Part shown: positions 1 to 6,835 of the stretch, one piece after another | Numbering within the stretch: position 1 is the stretch's first letter | How the letters are laid out: the number at the start of each line of letters is the position of its first letter | DNA from: an uncultured Parabacteroides sp. | GTDB lineage: Bacteria; Bacteroidota; Bacteroidia; Bacteroidales; Tannerellaceae | Assembly (NCBI GenBank): GCA_910577325.1 | Contig: CAJTMR010000051.1 | Coordinates: 1-7,072, forward strand | DNA: 7,072 nucleotides | Reading direction: 5' to 3' | Made by a program: the position numbers and the translations under genes | Notes under the pieces: generated by a model | Seen by the model: the letters and a program-made list of their open reading frames with translations, nothing else | Told to the model about the DNA's origin: nothing | Databases searched by the model: none

Positions 1-99
1 GAATCGGGTAAGGGAAACTATGTCTCTACTTAGAGCTTAAATGAAAGAGCCGTGGCGTCAGCCGTATCGAAATGATATCGGTAAATGAAAATAAACGCT

Positions 100-135
100 A
101 ATTAGGCCACCTTTTGAGAAAAAGGTTACCTAATT
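100..135 (+). terminator. Strong imperfect hairpin with GAGA loop, probable terminator of an upstream gene
   Basis: The arms 100-115 and 120-135 pair at 14 of 16 positions. The two mismatches are adjacent (107/128 and 108/127), and the four-base loop GAGA (116-119) fits the stable GNRA class. The right arm runs into an AT-rich stretch (132-141) but not a pure T-run. It lies just before the promoter of the flavin transferase operon, so the simplest reading is the end of a transcript entering from the left. A near-palindromic operator is an alternative. The hairpin also contains the TTG at 114, which makes that TTG an unlikely start codon. Confidence 0.55.
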
Positions 136-138
136 CTA

Positions 139-168
139 TTTGCGAAACGAACAAATCCCCTATATTTG
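139..168 (+). promoter_or_regulatory. Bacteroides-type promoter of the three-gene operon
   Basis: A TTTG box at 139-142 is followed after 18 bases by TATATTTG at 161-168, an exact match to the Bacteroidota -7 consensus TAnnTTTG. The spacer is slightly shorter than the usual 19-21. Transcription should begin near 173-176, leaving a leader of about 47 bases before the ATG at 222. Because the promoter lies downstream of the alternative TTG start at 114, it supports the ATG at 222 for the first gene. Confidence 0.6.
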
Positions 169-169
169 C

Positions 170-193
170 AAAGTGTGTACGCACACCTTTTTT
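170..193 (+). promoter_or_regulatory. Small hairpin plus T-run at the predicted 5' end of the operon mRNA
   Basis: GTGTG (173-177) pairs with CACAC (182-186) around a TACG loop. With one bulged C (187) the stem extends by three A-T pairs (170-172 with 188-190). Six T bases follow (188-193). This sits at the predicted transcript start, so it could be a 5'-protecting hairpin, an operator overlapping the start site, or an early pause or attenuation element. The exact start site is not known, and without it these cannot be separated. Confidence 0.3.
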
Positions 194-221
194 ATACCAT
201 GTAAAAAATAACGAATGGCTT

Positions 222-1028
222 ATGTCTTATTCTAACTATTATGCGGCTTCGGGGCTTTTCCATGGGTCCATGTCGTCGGTAATGGGAACGCAGTTCGACA
301 TCTTGATGGTCGGCAGCGATCCCCGTCTTTTGGGTATGGTTTGGGAAAAGGTCGAATCGGAAGTGCGGCGGCTGGATAGGATGCTGAACCGGTTTGATCC
401 GGAGAGCGAAGTATCGTTTGTCAACCGGGAAGCCGGCCACTATCCGGTGACGGTGGGGGAAGAACTCTGGGGCATATTGAATGACTGCAAGCGCTACAAT
501 GAGTTGACGGAAGGATATTTCGATATAACTTTGCAAGGGTTTGGTCAGGTATTGCTGACGGAGGAAGACAAAGGCATTTTTTTCTTTTCCGAATCTTTAC
601 ACATTGATCTCGGTGGGTACGGGAAAGGATATGCGCTTGCTAAAATACGGGAACTGCTGGAAGAAAACAGGATCGACAAGGCGCTTGTCAATTTCGGGAA
701 TAGTTCGGTTCTGGCGGTCGGTACGCATCCGTGCGGCGAATATTGGCCGGTAGGTCTTGACAATCCGTTTACGAAAGAGCGGATTGTTGATTTGAAGTTA
801 CGTGACAGCTCGCTATCAATATCGGGAAATATGCCTTCTCATCCTCGCCACATCGTGAATCCGCATACGGGAGCATTCGTGGATGATAAGAAAATGGTGG
901 CGGTGGTGTCGGAAGATCCGATAGTGTCGGAGATTCTGACGACAGCCTTTATGATTGCCGGCGATGAGCGTGTTCCGGTAATCGCGTCTCAATTTGATAT
1001 TTATGAAAAACATGTATATAAGTTATGA
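222..1028 (+). CDS. ApbE-family FAD:protein FMN transferase homologue, no signal peptide
   Basis: The protein has 268 residues from the ATG at 222. Family knowledge: ApbE enzymes use Mg2+ and FAD to attach FMN to a threonine or serine of redox proteins. Visible motifs in order are MGTQFDI (21-27), RFDPESEVSFVN (57-68), GYFDITL (98-104), the flavin-binding signature IDLGGYGKGYA (128-138), ALVNFGNSS (154-162, where the family usually has GG), ISG (200-202), HIVNPHTG (210-217, usually HxxDPxTG) and SEILTTAF (236-243, with Glu where the metal-site Asp is common). Most ApbE proteins are periplasmic or lipoproteins of 300 or more residues; this one has no signal peptide and is short, so it is predicted cytoplasmic. 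A TTG at 114 would add 36 residues but lies in a hairpin upstream of the promoter. The stop overlaps the next gene by 4 bp. The family call is firm; activity and target are uncertain. Confidence 0.88.
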   Translation: MSYSNYYAASGLFHGSMSSVMGTQFDILMVGSDPRLLGMVWEKVESEVRRLDRMLNRFDPESEVSFVNREAGHYPVTVGEELWGILNDCKRYNELTEGYFDITLQGFGQVLLTEEDKGIFFFSESLHIDLGGYGKGYALAKIRELLEENRIDKALVNFGNSSVLAVGTHPCGEYWPVGLDNPFTKERIVDLKLRDSSLSISGNMPSHPRHIVNPHTGAFVDDKKMVAVVSEDPIVSEILTTAFMIAGDERVPVIASQFDIYEKHVYKL

Positions 1029-2347
1029 AAAATGATGAGAATTCAGTCAGTTTAAGCCGGCGGGACTTCTTCAAGGAGCTGGGAATGATTGGTGGGGGCG
1101 GTGCGCTGCTTTCCGCGTTTCCTTGGTTGCAGTCCTGTAGCGCCGACGACAAGGTGCAGATAGCAAAGGAGAAAGTGCGGATCGGATTTATCGGTACAGG
1201 TTCACGCGGACAGTACCATCTGAATAACCTGAAGACGATTCCGTATGCCGATGTGGTTGCCTTGTGTGATAATTATCCTCCCCACCTGAAAGAGGCTTCG
1301 GCCCTTTATCCGAAAGCCAAGATGTATGATGATTATCGTAAGCTTTTGGAAAACAAAGATGTACAGGCAGTCATGATTGCTACTCCGCTTTATGAACATG
1401 CTCGTATCACGATAGATGCCTTGCATGCCGGAAAGCATACGTTTTGTGAGAAATCGATGGCGATGACTTGTCCGGATTGTCTGGATATGTACAACGTGTT
1501 CAAGGAGTCCGGAAAGGTGATGTTCATCGGCCAGCAGCGCTTGTATGATCCGAAATATATCAAGGCGATGGAAATGATCCATGCCGGCTTATTGGGAGAG
1601 ATAAACTCGATACGGGCGTATTGGTTCCGTAACAATGACTGGCGCCGTCCGGTTCCTTCTCCCGATTTGGAACGTAAGATCAACTGGCGTTTATATAAGG
1701 AATATTCGTGTGGCCTCGTAACGGAGTTGGCAACCCACCAGTTGCAGGTTGGAAACTGGGCACTCAGGATGCTTCCCGAAAAGGTCGCCGGCATGGGGGA
1801 TATCGTCTATTGGAAAGACGGTCGTGAAGTGTATGACAGCATCAATTTGATATACCACTATCCGAACGGTGTGAAGATGACATACGAGTCCATGATCGGT
1901 AACAAGTTCTATGGCCTTGAAGAGGAAATTCTGGGAAGCAAAGGAACGATGGAACCGGAAAAGGGCAAGTATTATTTTGAAGATGTCGAACCGGCTCCCG
2001 GTATCATGCAGTTGATCAACCAGATCGAACACAAGATCTTCGACAATGTTTCTTTCGCCGGCCCGAGCTGGGTTCCGGAAACAGCATCGGTAAACAAGGG
2101 GCATCTGATCATGGATAAAGTTACGACGATCAGCGGACAGTCCTCGGTTGGTGCGGCCGGAGACGGCTCGATCGAACTGGTGACTGCTTTCTGTGAAGCA
2201 GCTATTACCGGTAAACCGGCTCCCAATCTGGTAGAAGAGGCTTATTATTCTTCTGTGCTGGGCTTGTTGGGTTTGCAGGCGATTGATGAAGGGCGGGTGA
2301 TTACTTTCCCGGATGAATATAAAATACCATATCTAAATTTCGTATGA
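1025..2347 (+). CDS. Tat-exported Gfo/Idh/MocA-family NAD(P)-dependent oxidoreductase, probable lipoprotein
   Basis: This 440-residue protein starts with a twin-arginine signal, SRRDFFKELG (11-20), then a Gly/Leu-rich segment and a lipobox-like LQSC ending at Cys38. The NAD(P)-binding Rossmann motif is GFIGTGSRG (54-62). ATPLYEHA (119-126), HAGKHTFCEKS (134-144, with Ser replacing the usual Pro of EKP) and ELATHQLQVGNW (234-245, His238 the likely catalytic His) mark the Gfo/Idh/MocA family. Tat export fits a protein that folds around its cofactor in the cytoplasm and then works in the periplasm or at the outer membrane. Known relatives oxidise or reduce sugars, or act as NAD-dependent glycosidases (such as GH109) through a keto-sugar intermediate; which applies here cannot be told. 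Residues 39-43 after the Cys (SADDK) resemble acidic surface-export signals of Bacteroidota lipoproteins. Both gene junctions are ATGA overlaps, implying translational coupling. Confidence 0.9.
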   Translation: MKNDENSVSLSRRDFFKELGMIGGGGALLSAFPWLQSCSADDKVQIAKEKVRIGFIGTGSRGQYHLNNLKTIPYADVVALCDNYPPHLKEASALYPKAKMYDDYRKLLENKDVQAVMIATPLYEHARITIDALHAGKHTFCEKSMAMTCPDCLDMYNVFKESGKVMFIGQQRLYDPKYIKAMEMIHAGLLGEINSIRAYWFRNNDWRRPVPSPDLERKINWRLYKEYSCGLVTELATHQLQVGNWALRMLPEKVAGMGDIVYWKDGREVYDSINLIYHYPNGVKMTYESMIGNKFYGLEEEILGSKGTMEPEKGKYYFEDVEPAPGIMQLINQIEHKIFDNVSFAGPSWVPETASVNKGHLIMDKVTTISGQSSVGAAGDGSIELVTAFCEAAITGKPAPNLVEEAYYSSVLGLLGLQAIDEGRVITFPDEYKIPYLNFV

Positions 2348-2580
2348 ATATGAAAGAAATCGTATTATCCGTAAAGAGGCAGAAAACGGAAATCAAGATA
2401 TTCTGTGTCTGTATTGCGCTTGCCTATCTGATGAACATTGTCTCGATCATTGCATACGGTACAAGCTGGTCCGAACTTTGGACACAGTCGTTGTGGATGT
2501 TGATCATCACCTGCGGCTTTTACGGCTTGTCGGTCGTGTTTCGTTTGCTGTATCATGGGATACGGCAGGTGGGGAAATGA
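2344..2580 (+). CDS. Small protein with two predicted membrane helices, unknown function
   Basis: I do not recognise this 78-residue protein. It has a basic N-terminus (Lys11, Arg12, Lys14, Lys18), a hydrophobic helix at about 19-38, a short loop rich in Trp, Ser and Thr (39-47) and a second helix at about 48-69, followed by a basic tail (Arg67, Arg74, Lys78). By the positive-inside rule both ends face the cytoplasm, giving a membrane hairpin. Its ATG overlaps the stop of the oxidoreductase by 4 bp, so it is very likely translated. An ATG at 2350 is an alternative start. Its last 28 bases overlap the 3' end of the opposing regulator gene. It may hold or serve a partner in the membrane, but this is inference from context. 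Confidence 0.75.
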   Translation: MNMKEIVLSVKRQKTEIKIFCVCIALAYLMNIVSIIAYGTSWSELWTQSLWMLIITCGFYGLSVVFRLLYHGIRQVGK

Positions 2581-5500
2581 TTTTGTTTCAAATACTCTGA
2601 CGGCGTCTTCCCGTACTGTTTCTGGAAACAGGTAGAGAAATAGGCGGGGGAAGAGAAGCCGACCCGGAAAGCGATCTCGCTTATGCGGCTCTCTCCGCTC
2701 TGCATAAGCAGGATCGCTTTCTTTAGGCGGGCGATACGGACAAAGTCGTTAGGAGAAAGTCCGGACAACCCTTTCACTTTGCGGTAGAGGCTGGAAGTAC
2801 TCATGTTCATCTTGTCGGCGAGCATTTCGACAGAAAGAGCTTCATTGCCGATGTTCTCTTCCAGATAACCGTTTAGCTTACGAAGGAAAATATCATCCAC
2901 CTGTGAAACGGCGAGAGAGGCCACTGGGGCGAGCGGTTTTTCCAGATAAGTTTTGTTCAGTAGCTCACGGCTTTTCAAGAGGTTGTCGACCTGTGCTGTC
3001 AGCAGTTCGATGGAGAACGGTTTCTCCATGTAGGCGTCGGCTCCTGTGTTCAGGCCTTTCAGGCGCGATTGCAGGTTATGTTGCGCCGTCAGCAGGATAA
3101 ATGGGATATGGCTGGCATTGACATCGTTTTTCACTTCGTTGCAAAGTTCGAAGCCGTCCATGATCGGCATCATGACATCGCTGATGATGAGGTTTACCGT
3201 GTGCTTGCGGATCAGATCGAGGGCGGTTTTCCCGTTTCCGGCTTCCAATACCTGATAGGCCTCTGCCAGCTCGCGGGCGATGAAGTGGCGCATGTCATTC
3301 TGATCTTCGACGATTAAGATCACTGGTTTGTCGGTCTTGGTCAAAGTGACCGTTTCCGCTTTCTCTTTCCTGTTTCCTGCTGCGATTCGGTAGCTGTCTT
3401 CCTGCTGTTCCGGTAACATCAAGACAAACTGGTTCAAACCGTCAGTCGTTTGCCGGTAGAACAGTCTGCCGCGGTGAAACTCGGCCAAAGAGTGGGCCAG
3501 CGATAAACCGATACCGCTTCCCTGCCGGTTCTCAGTCTCTTTGAGGCGGTAGAATGGGCTGAATATGTTTTCGGCTTCACTGTCAGGTATCAGATATCCG
3601 TCATTGGTTACGAGCAGGGTGAACATACGTTCTTCACCCGAAGGTGGAAGCAGTTCGAGCGATATCCGGCTGTCCGAGTATTTCAGCGCGTTGTTTACCA
3701 GGTTGCTGACGATCTTGGAGAATGCTTCCCGGTCCAGACAGGCCTCGAAAGGTAGTTCCGGCAGTTTGGTCGTGAATTCCTTGTTCCCTTGTTCGAATGC
3801 CGGACGGAACGGATGTAGGATCGTTTCCAACCAGAGGACGATATCGGTTGTGACATAGTTTAGCTTAAACCCGCGGCTTTCCGTCTTGCGGAAGTCCAAT
3901 AGCTGATTGCTGAGTTCCAACAGCCGTCCGGTGTTTTTCTCGATGATCCGCAAGTTTTCTTGCGTGGCGGATGTCCCGTCTCCCGAACGGAGAATTTTTT
4001 CCAACGGAGCCTTTATCAGGGTGAGCGGTGTCCGTATTTCGTGCGTGATAAAAGTAAAGAACTGTATTTTTGCGTCGTAAAGTTCTTTCTCCTTCTTGCT
4101 TTCGAATATTTCGCGGTTGATGCGGTGTTTCTCTTCCAGCTTGGCTTTTTTATAGTTATACCAGAGTACGATTAGCAGGCATGCGATCAGGAAATAGATG
4201 AGCAATGCCCATCCGGTAGCCCAGAACGGTGGTGTTACCGTGATCCGGAGGGTCGTTTCGTTATCCTGCCAAACCCCGCTGCTGTTGGTCGATTTTACCC
4301 GGAACACATAGTTGCCGGGCGACAAATTGGCAAAGGTCACGTCCTTATTTTGCTTCATGTAGATCCAGTCCTTGTCGCTCCCGTCAAGACGGTAGGCGTA
4401 CTGGATCGCATCCGGTGAGGTGTAGCTCAAAGCGACATACGAAAGGGTAAAGGTAGAACGGTTATGTGGGAGTTTCAGTTCGCCTCTTTTCAGGATTTGG
4501 TTGATGTCATACTTGGGAGCACCGATCCGTCCGTCCTGTACGTCTATGCGGGTGATGTGCAAGGAGGGTGAGTAGGAGTCTTCCTTGAAATCGTGTGGGT
4601 TAAAGGCAATCATTCCGTCGATAGTCCCCATGTACATGGTCCCGTCCGGTGCTTTGTAGGCGGAGCAGTAGTTGAATTGTGCTTCGGGCAAGCCGTTGGT
4701 ATAGGAGTATGTTTTCATCACGTATGTTTCGGGGTTGAAGCGGACCAGCCCGTTAGCTGTTGCGATCCAAAACAAGTGATCGTCGTCTTCGAGGATACGG
4801 TGCACGATATTGCTTGGCAAACCGTTCTCGACCGTGATACGGTTGAATGAGCCTGTGGTTGGATTATAGAGCGAGAAACCGTAGACGGTGGCTATCCAGA
4901 TTCGTCCTTTCGAGTCTTCGAAGATCGAGGTGATGTTGTTGTCTCCGATTGTTTGGGAGTGTTGGCGGTTGGCGGTGTAATGTGCGATCATTTTTCCTTT
5001 CTTCGAGTAGCGGTAAGCTCCCGATGAGGTCGCGATCCAGATGTCTCCATTCGTACTTTTGTAGATTTGGCGTGTCATGGAATGGATTTCCGCGGCCCAA
5101 GGTGTGAAGTGCCCCTCCTTTTTGGAGAAAAGGACTATCCCGGCGGATGTGCCGATTAGGATTTCGTCGTCCGACAACTTGCAAAAACACAGGATGAAAT
5201 CGGAGGGAAGGCGACTCTGTGTGTTGGCGCGGGTGTATCGTTTGATGATTTTCCCGTCGGGAATGTCCATGAGGTCGATTCCGGCGTTGAAGGTTCCGAT
5301 CCAGAGCAGGTTGTTGTCAGCAAGTAGCCCGTGGATATTGGTAGCCGACAACGGATGGGTCGGGTTGCTGCGGGAAAAATTGGTGATTTCCCTTGTCACC
5401 GGGTCATATCGATTGATACCATTGTCTTCGGTTCCCAGCCAGATGTTCCCGTACCGGTCGGGGCAGATCTCCCGCACGGCGTTGCCCAGCAGTTGCGGAT

Positions 5501-6524
5501 GTGTTTTGCCTCCGATAAAATAGTGGAAAGGAGCATATTGTCTGGGCAGGTAATTGATGCCTCCGAAAAACGTTGTGGCCCATATTCCTCCTTCTTGGTC
5601 TTTGGTGACGGAATATACGGCGTTGTCGGAAATGGTGTATTCGTTGGTCAGCGACTTTTGCAGGTGTATGATGTTGCTGTTGGCCATGTTGAGGATATAG
5701 ATACCGGATTCGGTGGCGATCCAGTAAGTATTCTTGTCCGTTTGCGTGATGTCGCGTACTTGTATGTCAGGAATGACGGTTTCAACCGTCCCGTTGTGCC
5801 GGTCGTAGAATTTCAGTCCTTCCCGGTCTGTCCCTGCCAGTATGCCCCAGTCCGGTACGAGATGGAGGGAGGAGAGGGTGGTCGAATTGGCCTTTTCTTG
5901 TTCAGTCAGGAGCGGGATTTGTACGAACTTGTCGTTTTCCGGCTTGTAAGAGTACAGGTCGTGTAGGCCTGCCAGTAGCGGTTCTCCTTCTTCGTCCGTA
6001 GTGATTGCGACCGGGTGGATTTGTTCCGCTTCGGGATAGAAACGCGGACTTTCTCCGGCAGATTGCCTGTAGCGGGCGATCCGGTTGTGCGTGATGAACC
6101 AGAGGTTGCCTTTTTTGTCTTCTCTGATCTGCTGGAAATGTTCGGGGGTGTCGTCGTTGTTCGAAAAGGTGAGCGGGTGGAACGAATCCGTCCGGTTGTC
6201 ATAATAGCAGGTATAGGAGAAGGTGTTGACCCAGAGTTTTCCGTTCGAGTCTTCGAACAAGCTGACGATCCGGTCGTTTGAGAGGCTGCTGCGATCATAC
6301 GAGTTGTGACGGTAGATGCGGAACTGGTGTCCGTCGAAACGGTTCAGTCCATCGTCCGTCCCGAACCAAAGGAAGCCATTCCGGTCTTGTAAGGCGCAAT
6401 AGACTGTGTTGTGCGACAGACCTTGCTTGTTGGTATAGTGGCGAAAATAGAGGTCGTGTGTCCAGCCGGATCGGGGGAGAAGAGCGGAAAACGTTCCCAG
6501 TAGGATGATAAGGAGTATTCTCAT
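2553..6524 (-). CDS. Hybrid two-component system sensor/regulator (HTCS)
   Basis: This 1323-residue protein carries sensor, kinase, receiver and DNA-binding parts in one chain. Order: signal peptide (about 1-23); 14 propeller motifs of the W-x-[G/A]-T type at about 42-48 residue spacing (near 52, 97, 141, 183, 228, 267, 314, 361, 407, 455, 495, 542, 585 and 630), fitting two seven-bladed propellers; Y_Y_Y domain (about 698-763); one membrane helix (767-789); histidine kinase with His828 in FITHEIRTP; ATPase domain with Asn945 in NLVNNALKYS and the glycine loop GSGIGL (1002-1007); receiver with acidic pair Glu1073/Asp1074, phospho-acceptor Asp1116 in SDVMMP, Thr1146 and Lys1168; AraC-type HTH (about 1210-1315). 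In known HTCS proteins the periplasmic part binds an oligosaccharide and the HTH activates a utilisation locus. The ligand here is unknown. The ATG at 6524 is chosen because a TTG at 6554 lies inside the -7 promoter box. No broken domain is seen. Confidence 0.96.
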   Translation of the reverse strand: MRILLIILLGTFSALLPRSGWTHDLYFRHYTNKQGLSHNTVYCALQDRNGFLWFGTDDGLNRFDGHQFRIYRHNSYDRSSLSNDRIVSLFEDSNGKLWVNTFSYTCYYDNRTDSFHPLTFSNNDDTPEHFQQIREDKKGNLWFITHNRIARYRQSAGESPRFYPEAEQIHPVAITTDEEGEPLLAGLHDLYSYKPENDKFVQIPLLTEQEKANSTTLSSLHLVPDWGILAGTDREGLKFYDRHNGTVETVIPDIQVRDITQTDKNTYWIATESGIYILNMANSNIIHLQKSLTNEYTISDNAVYSVTKDQEGGIWATTFFGGINYLPRQYAPFHYFIGGKTHPQLLGNAVREICPDRYGNIWLGTEDNGINRYDPVTREITNFSRSNPTHPLSATNIHGLLADNNLLWIGTFNAGIDLMDIPDGKIIKRYTRANTQSRLPSDFILCFCKLSDDEILIGTSAGIVLFSKKEGHFTPWAAEIHSMTRQIYKSTNGDIWIATSSGAYRYSKKGKMIAHYTANRQHSQTIGDNNITSIFEDSKGRIWIATVYGFSLYNPTTGSFNRITVENGLPSNIVHRILEDDDHLFWIATANGLVRFNPETYVMKTYSYTNGLPEAQFNYCSAYKAPDGTMYMGTIDGMIAFNPHDFKEDSYSPSLHITRIDVQDGRIGAPKYDINQILKRGELKLPHNRSTFTLSYVALSYTSPDAIQYAYRLDGSDKDWIYMKQNKDVTFANLSPGNYVFRVKSTNSSGVWQDNETTLRITVTPPFWATGWALLIYFLIACLLIVLWYNYKKAKLEEKHRINREIFESKKEKELYDAKIQFFTFITHEIRTPLTLIKAPLEKILRSGDGTSATQENLRIIEKNTGRLLELSNQLLDFRKTESRGFKLNYVTTDIVLWLETILHPFRPAFEQGNKEFTTKLPELPFEACLDREAFSKIVSNLVNNALKYSDSRISLELLPPSGEERMFTLLVTNDGYLIPDSEAENIFSPFYRLKETENRQGSGIGLSLAHSLAEFHRGRLFYRQTTDGLNQFVLMLPEQQEDSYRIAAGNRKEKAETVTLTKTDKPVILIVEDQNDMRHFIARELAEAYQVLEAGNGKTALDLIRKHTVNLIISDVMMPIMDGFELCNEVKNDVNASHIPFILLTAQHNLQSRLKGLNTGADAYMEKPFSIELLTAQVDNLLKSRELLNKTYLEKPLAPVASLAVSQVDDIFLRKLNGYLEENIGNEALSVEMLADKMNMSTSSLYRKVKGLSGLSPNDFVRIARLKKAILLMQSGESRISEIAFRVGFSSPAYFSTCFQKQYGKTPSEYLKQNHFPTCRIP

Positions 6525-6551
6525 GTCCTGCAAGTGTTTTTTTGTCGGGCG

Positions 6552-6582
6552 CAAATGTAACGGATTTTTGCAGAACAGCCAA
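6552..6582 (-). promoter_or_regulatory. Bacteroides-type promoter of the HTCS gene
   Basis: On the minus strand TACATTTG (6559 to 6552) matches the -7 consensus TAnnTTTG exactly. A TTG at 6582-6580 lies 20 bases upstream, the expected -33 spacing. Transcription should start near 6545, giving a leader of only about 20 bases to the ATG at 6524. No clear Shine-Dalgarno sequence is seen, which is normal for the phylum. The box contains the alternative TTG start of the gene, which rules that start out if this promoter is used. Confidence 0.7.
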
Positions 6583-6667
6583 TATCGGAAGGTAAATTCC
6601 AGGGCAACCGCACCAAGAGTTGCTATCCGGGATCACCTCTCTTCCTCTATGAAAATTTCGCAAACCA

Positions 6668-6770
6668 ACTATCATACTATCATATCCGGTTGTTAACTAC
6701 TGTTCCACAATATGTTAAAGCATGATAGTTGCTGTTTTATACTATCATTCTACTATCATGCATCTATCAT
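6668..6770. repeat. Cluster of CTATCAT heptamers, five direct and one inverted
   Basis: CTATCAT occurs at 6669-6675, 6677-6683, 6742-6748, 6753-6759 and 6764-6770, and its reverse complement ATGATAG at 6722-6728. Four of the direct copies are preceded by A (ACTATCAT). The first two are 8 bp apart; the last three are spaced by exactly 11 bp, about one helical turn, so they would lie on one face of the DNA. The cluster starts about 87 bp upstream of the -33 box of the HTCS gene. It could be an operator array or a dispersed intergenic repeat. Confidence 0.7.
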
Positions 6771-6775
6771 GCTTT
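6717..6775. repeat. Perfect 12-bp inverted repeat built on the CTATCAT motif
   Basis: AAAGCATGATAG (6717-6728) and CTATCATGCTTT (6764-6775) are exact reverse complements with 35 bases between them. The right arm ends in a short T-run (6773-6777). Two more CTATCAT copies lie in the loop. A stem-loop in RNA or a paired protein-binding site is possible. The loop is long for a terminator. Confidence 0.55.
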
Positions 6776-6790
6776 TTACATGATTATTTA

Positions 6791-6823
6791 TTTATATGGC
6801 TGATAACATGATATTTATGTTTG
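6791..6823 (+). promoter_or_regulatory. Possible weak promoter pointing right
   Basis: TATGTTTG at 6816-6823 matches TAnnTTTG. The only -33-like box at a proper distance is TTTA at 6791-6794, 21 bases upstream, which differs from TTTG at one base. If used, transcription would start near 6830, a few bases before the folded segment at 6836-6955. Such short matches arise by chance in AT-rich DNA. Confidence 0.25.
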
Positions 6824-6835
6824 TGTGTGCAAAAA

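Noticed and set aside
1..33. Possible 3' end of an upstream gene ending in TAG at 31-33
   Set aside because: Only ten codons are visible and nothing identifies them; two other frames are equally plausible. The terminator-like hairpin at 100-135 makes an upstream + strand gene possible but not provable.
1691..2104. Open frame of 137 codons on the - strand within the oxidoreductase gene
   Set aside because: The + strand frame is a strong full-length Gfo/Idh/MocA protein; the antisense frame has no family features.
5077..5523. Open frame of 148 codons on the + strand inside the HTCS gene
   Set aside because: It lies antisense to the same conserved propeller coding sequence and overlaps another shadow frame.
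5331..5966. Long open frame of 211 codons on the + strand inside the HTCS gene
   Set aside because: It is antisense to propeller repeats that are clearly coding on the - strand, has no recognisable domain and no promoter; it is a shadow frame.
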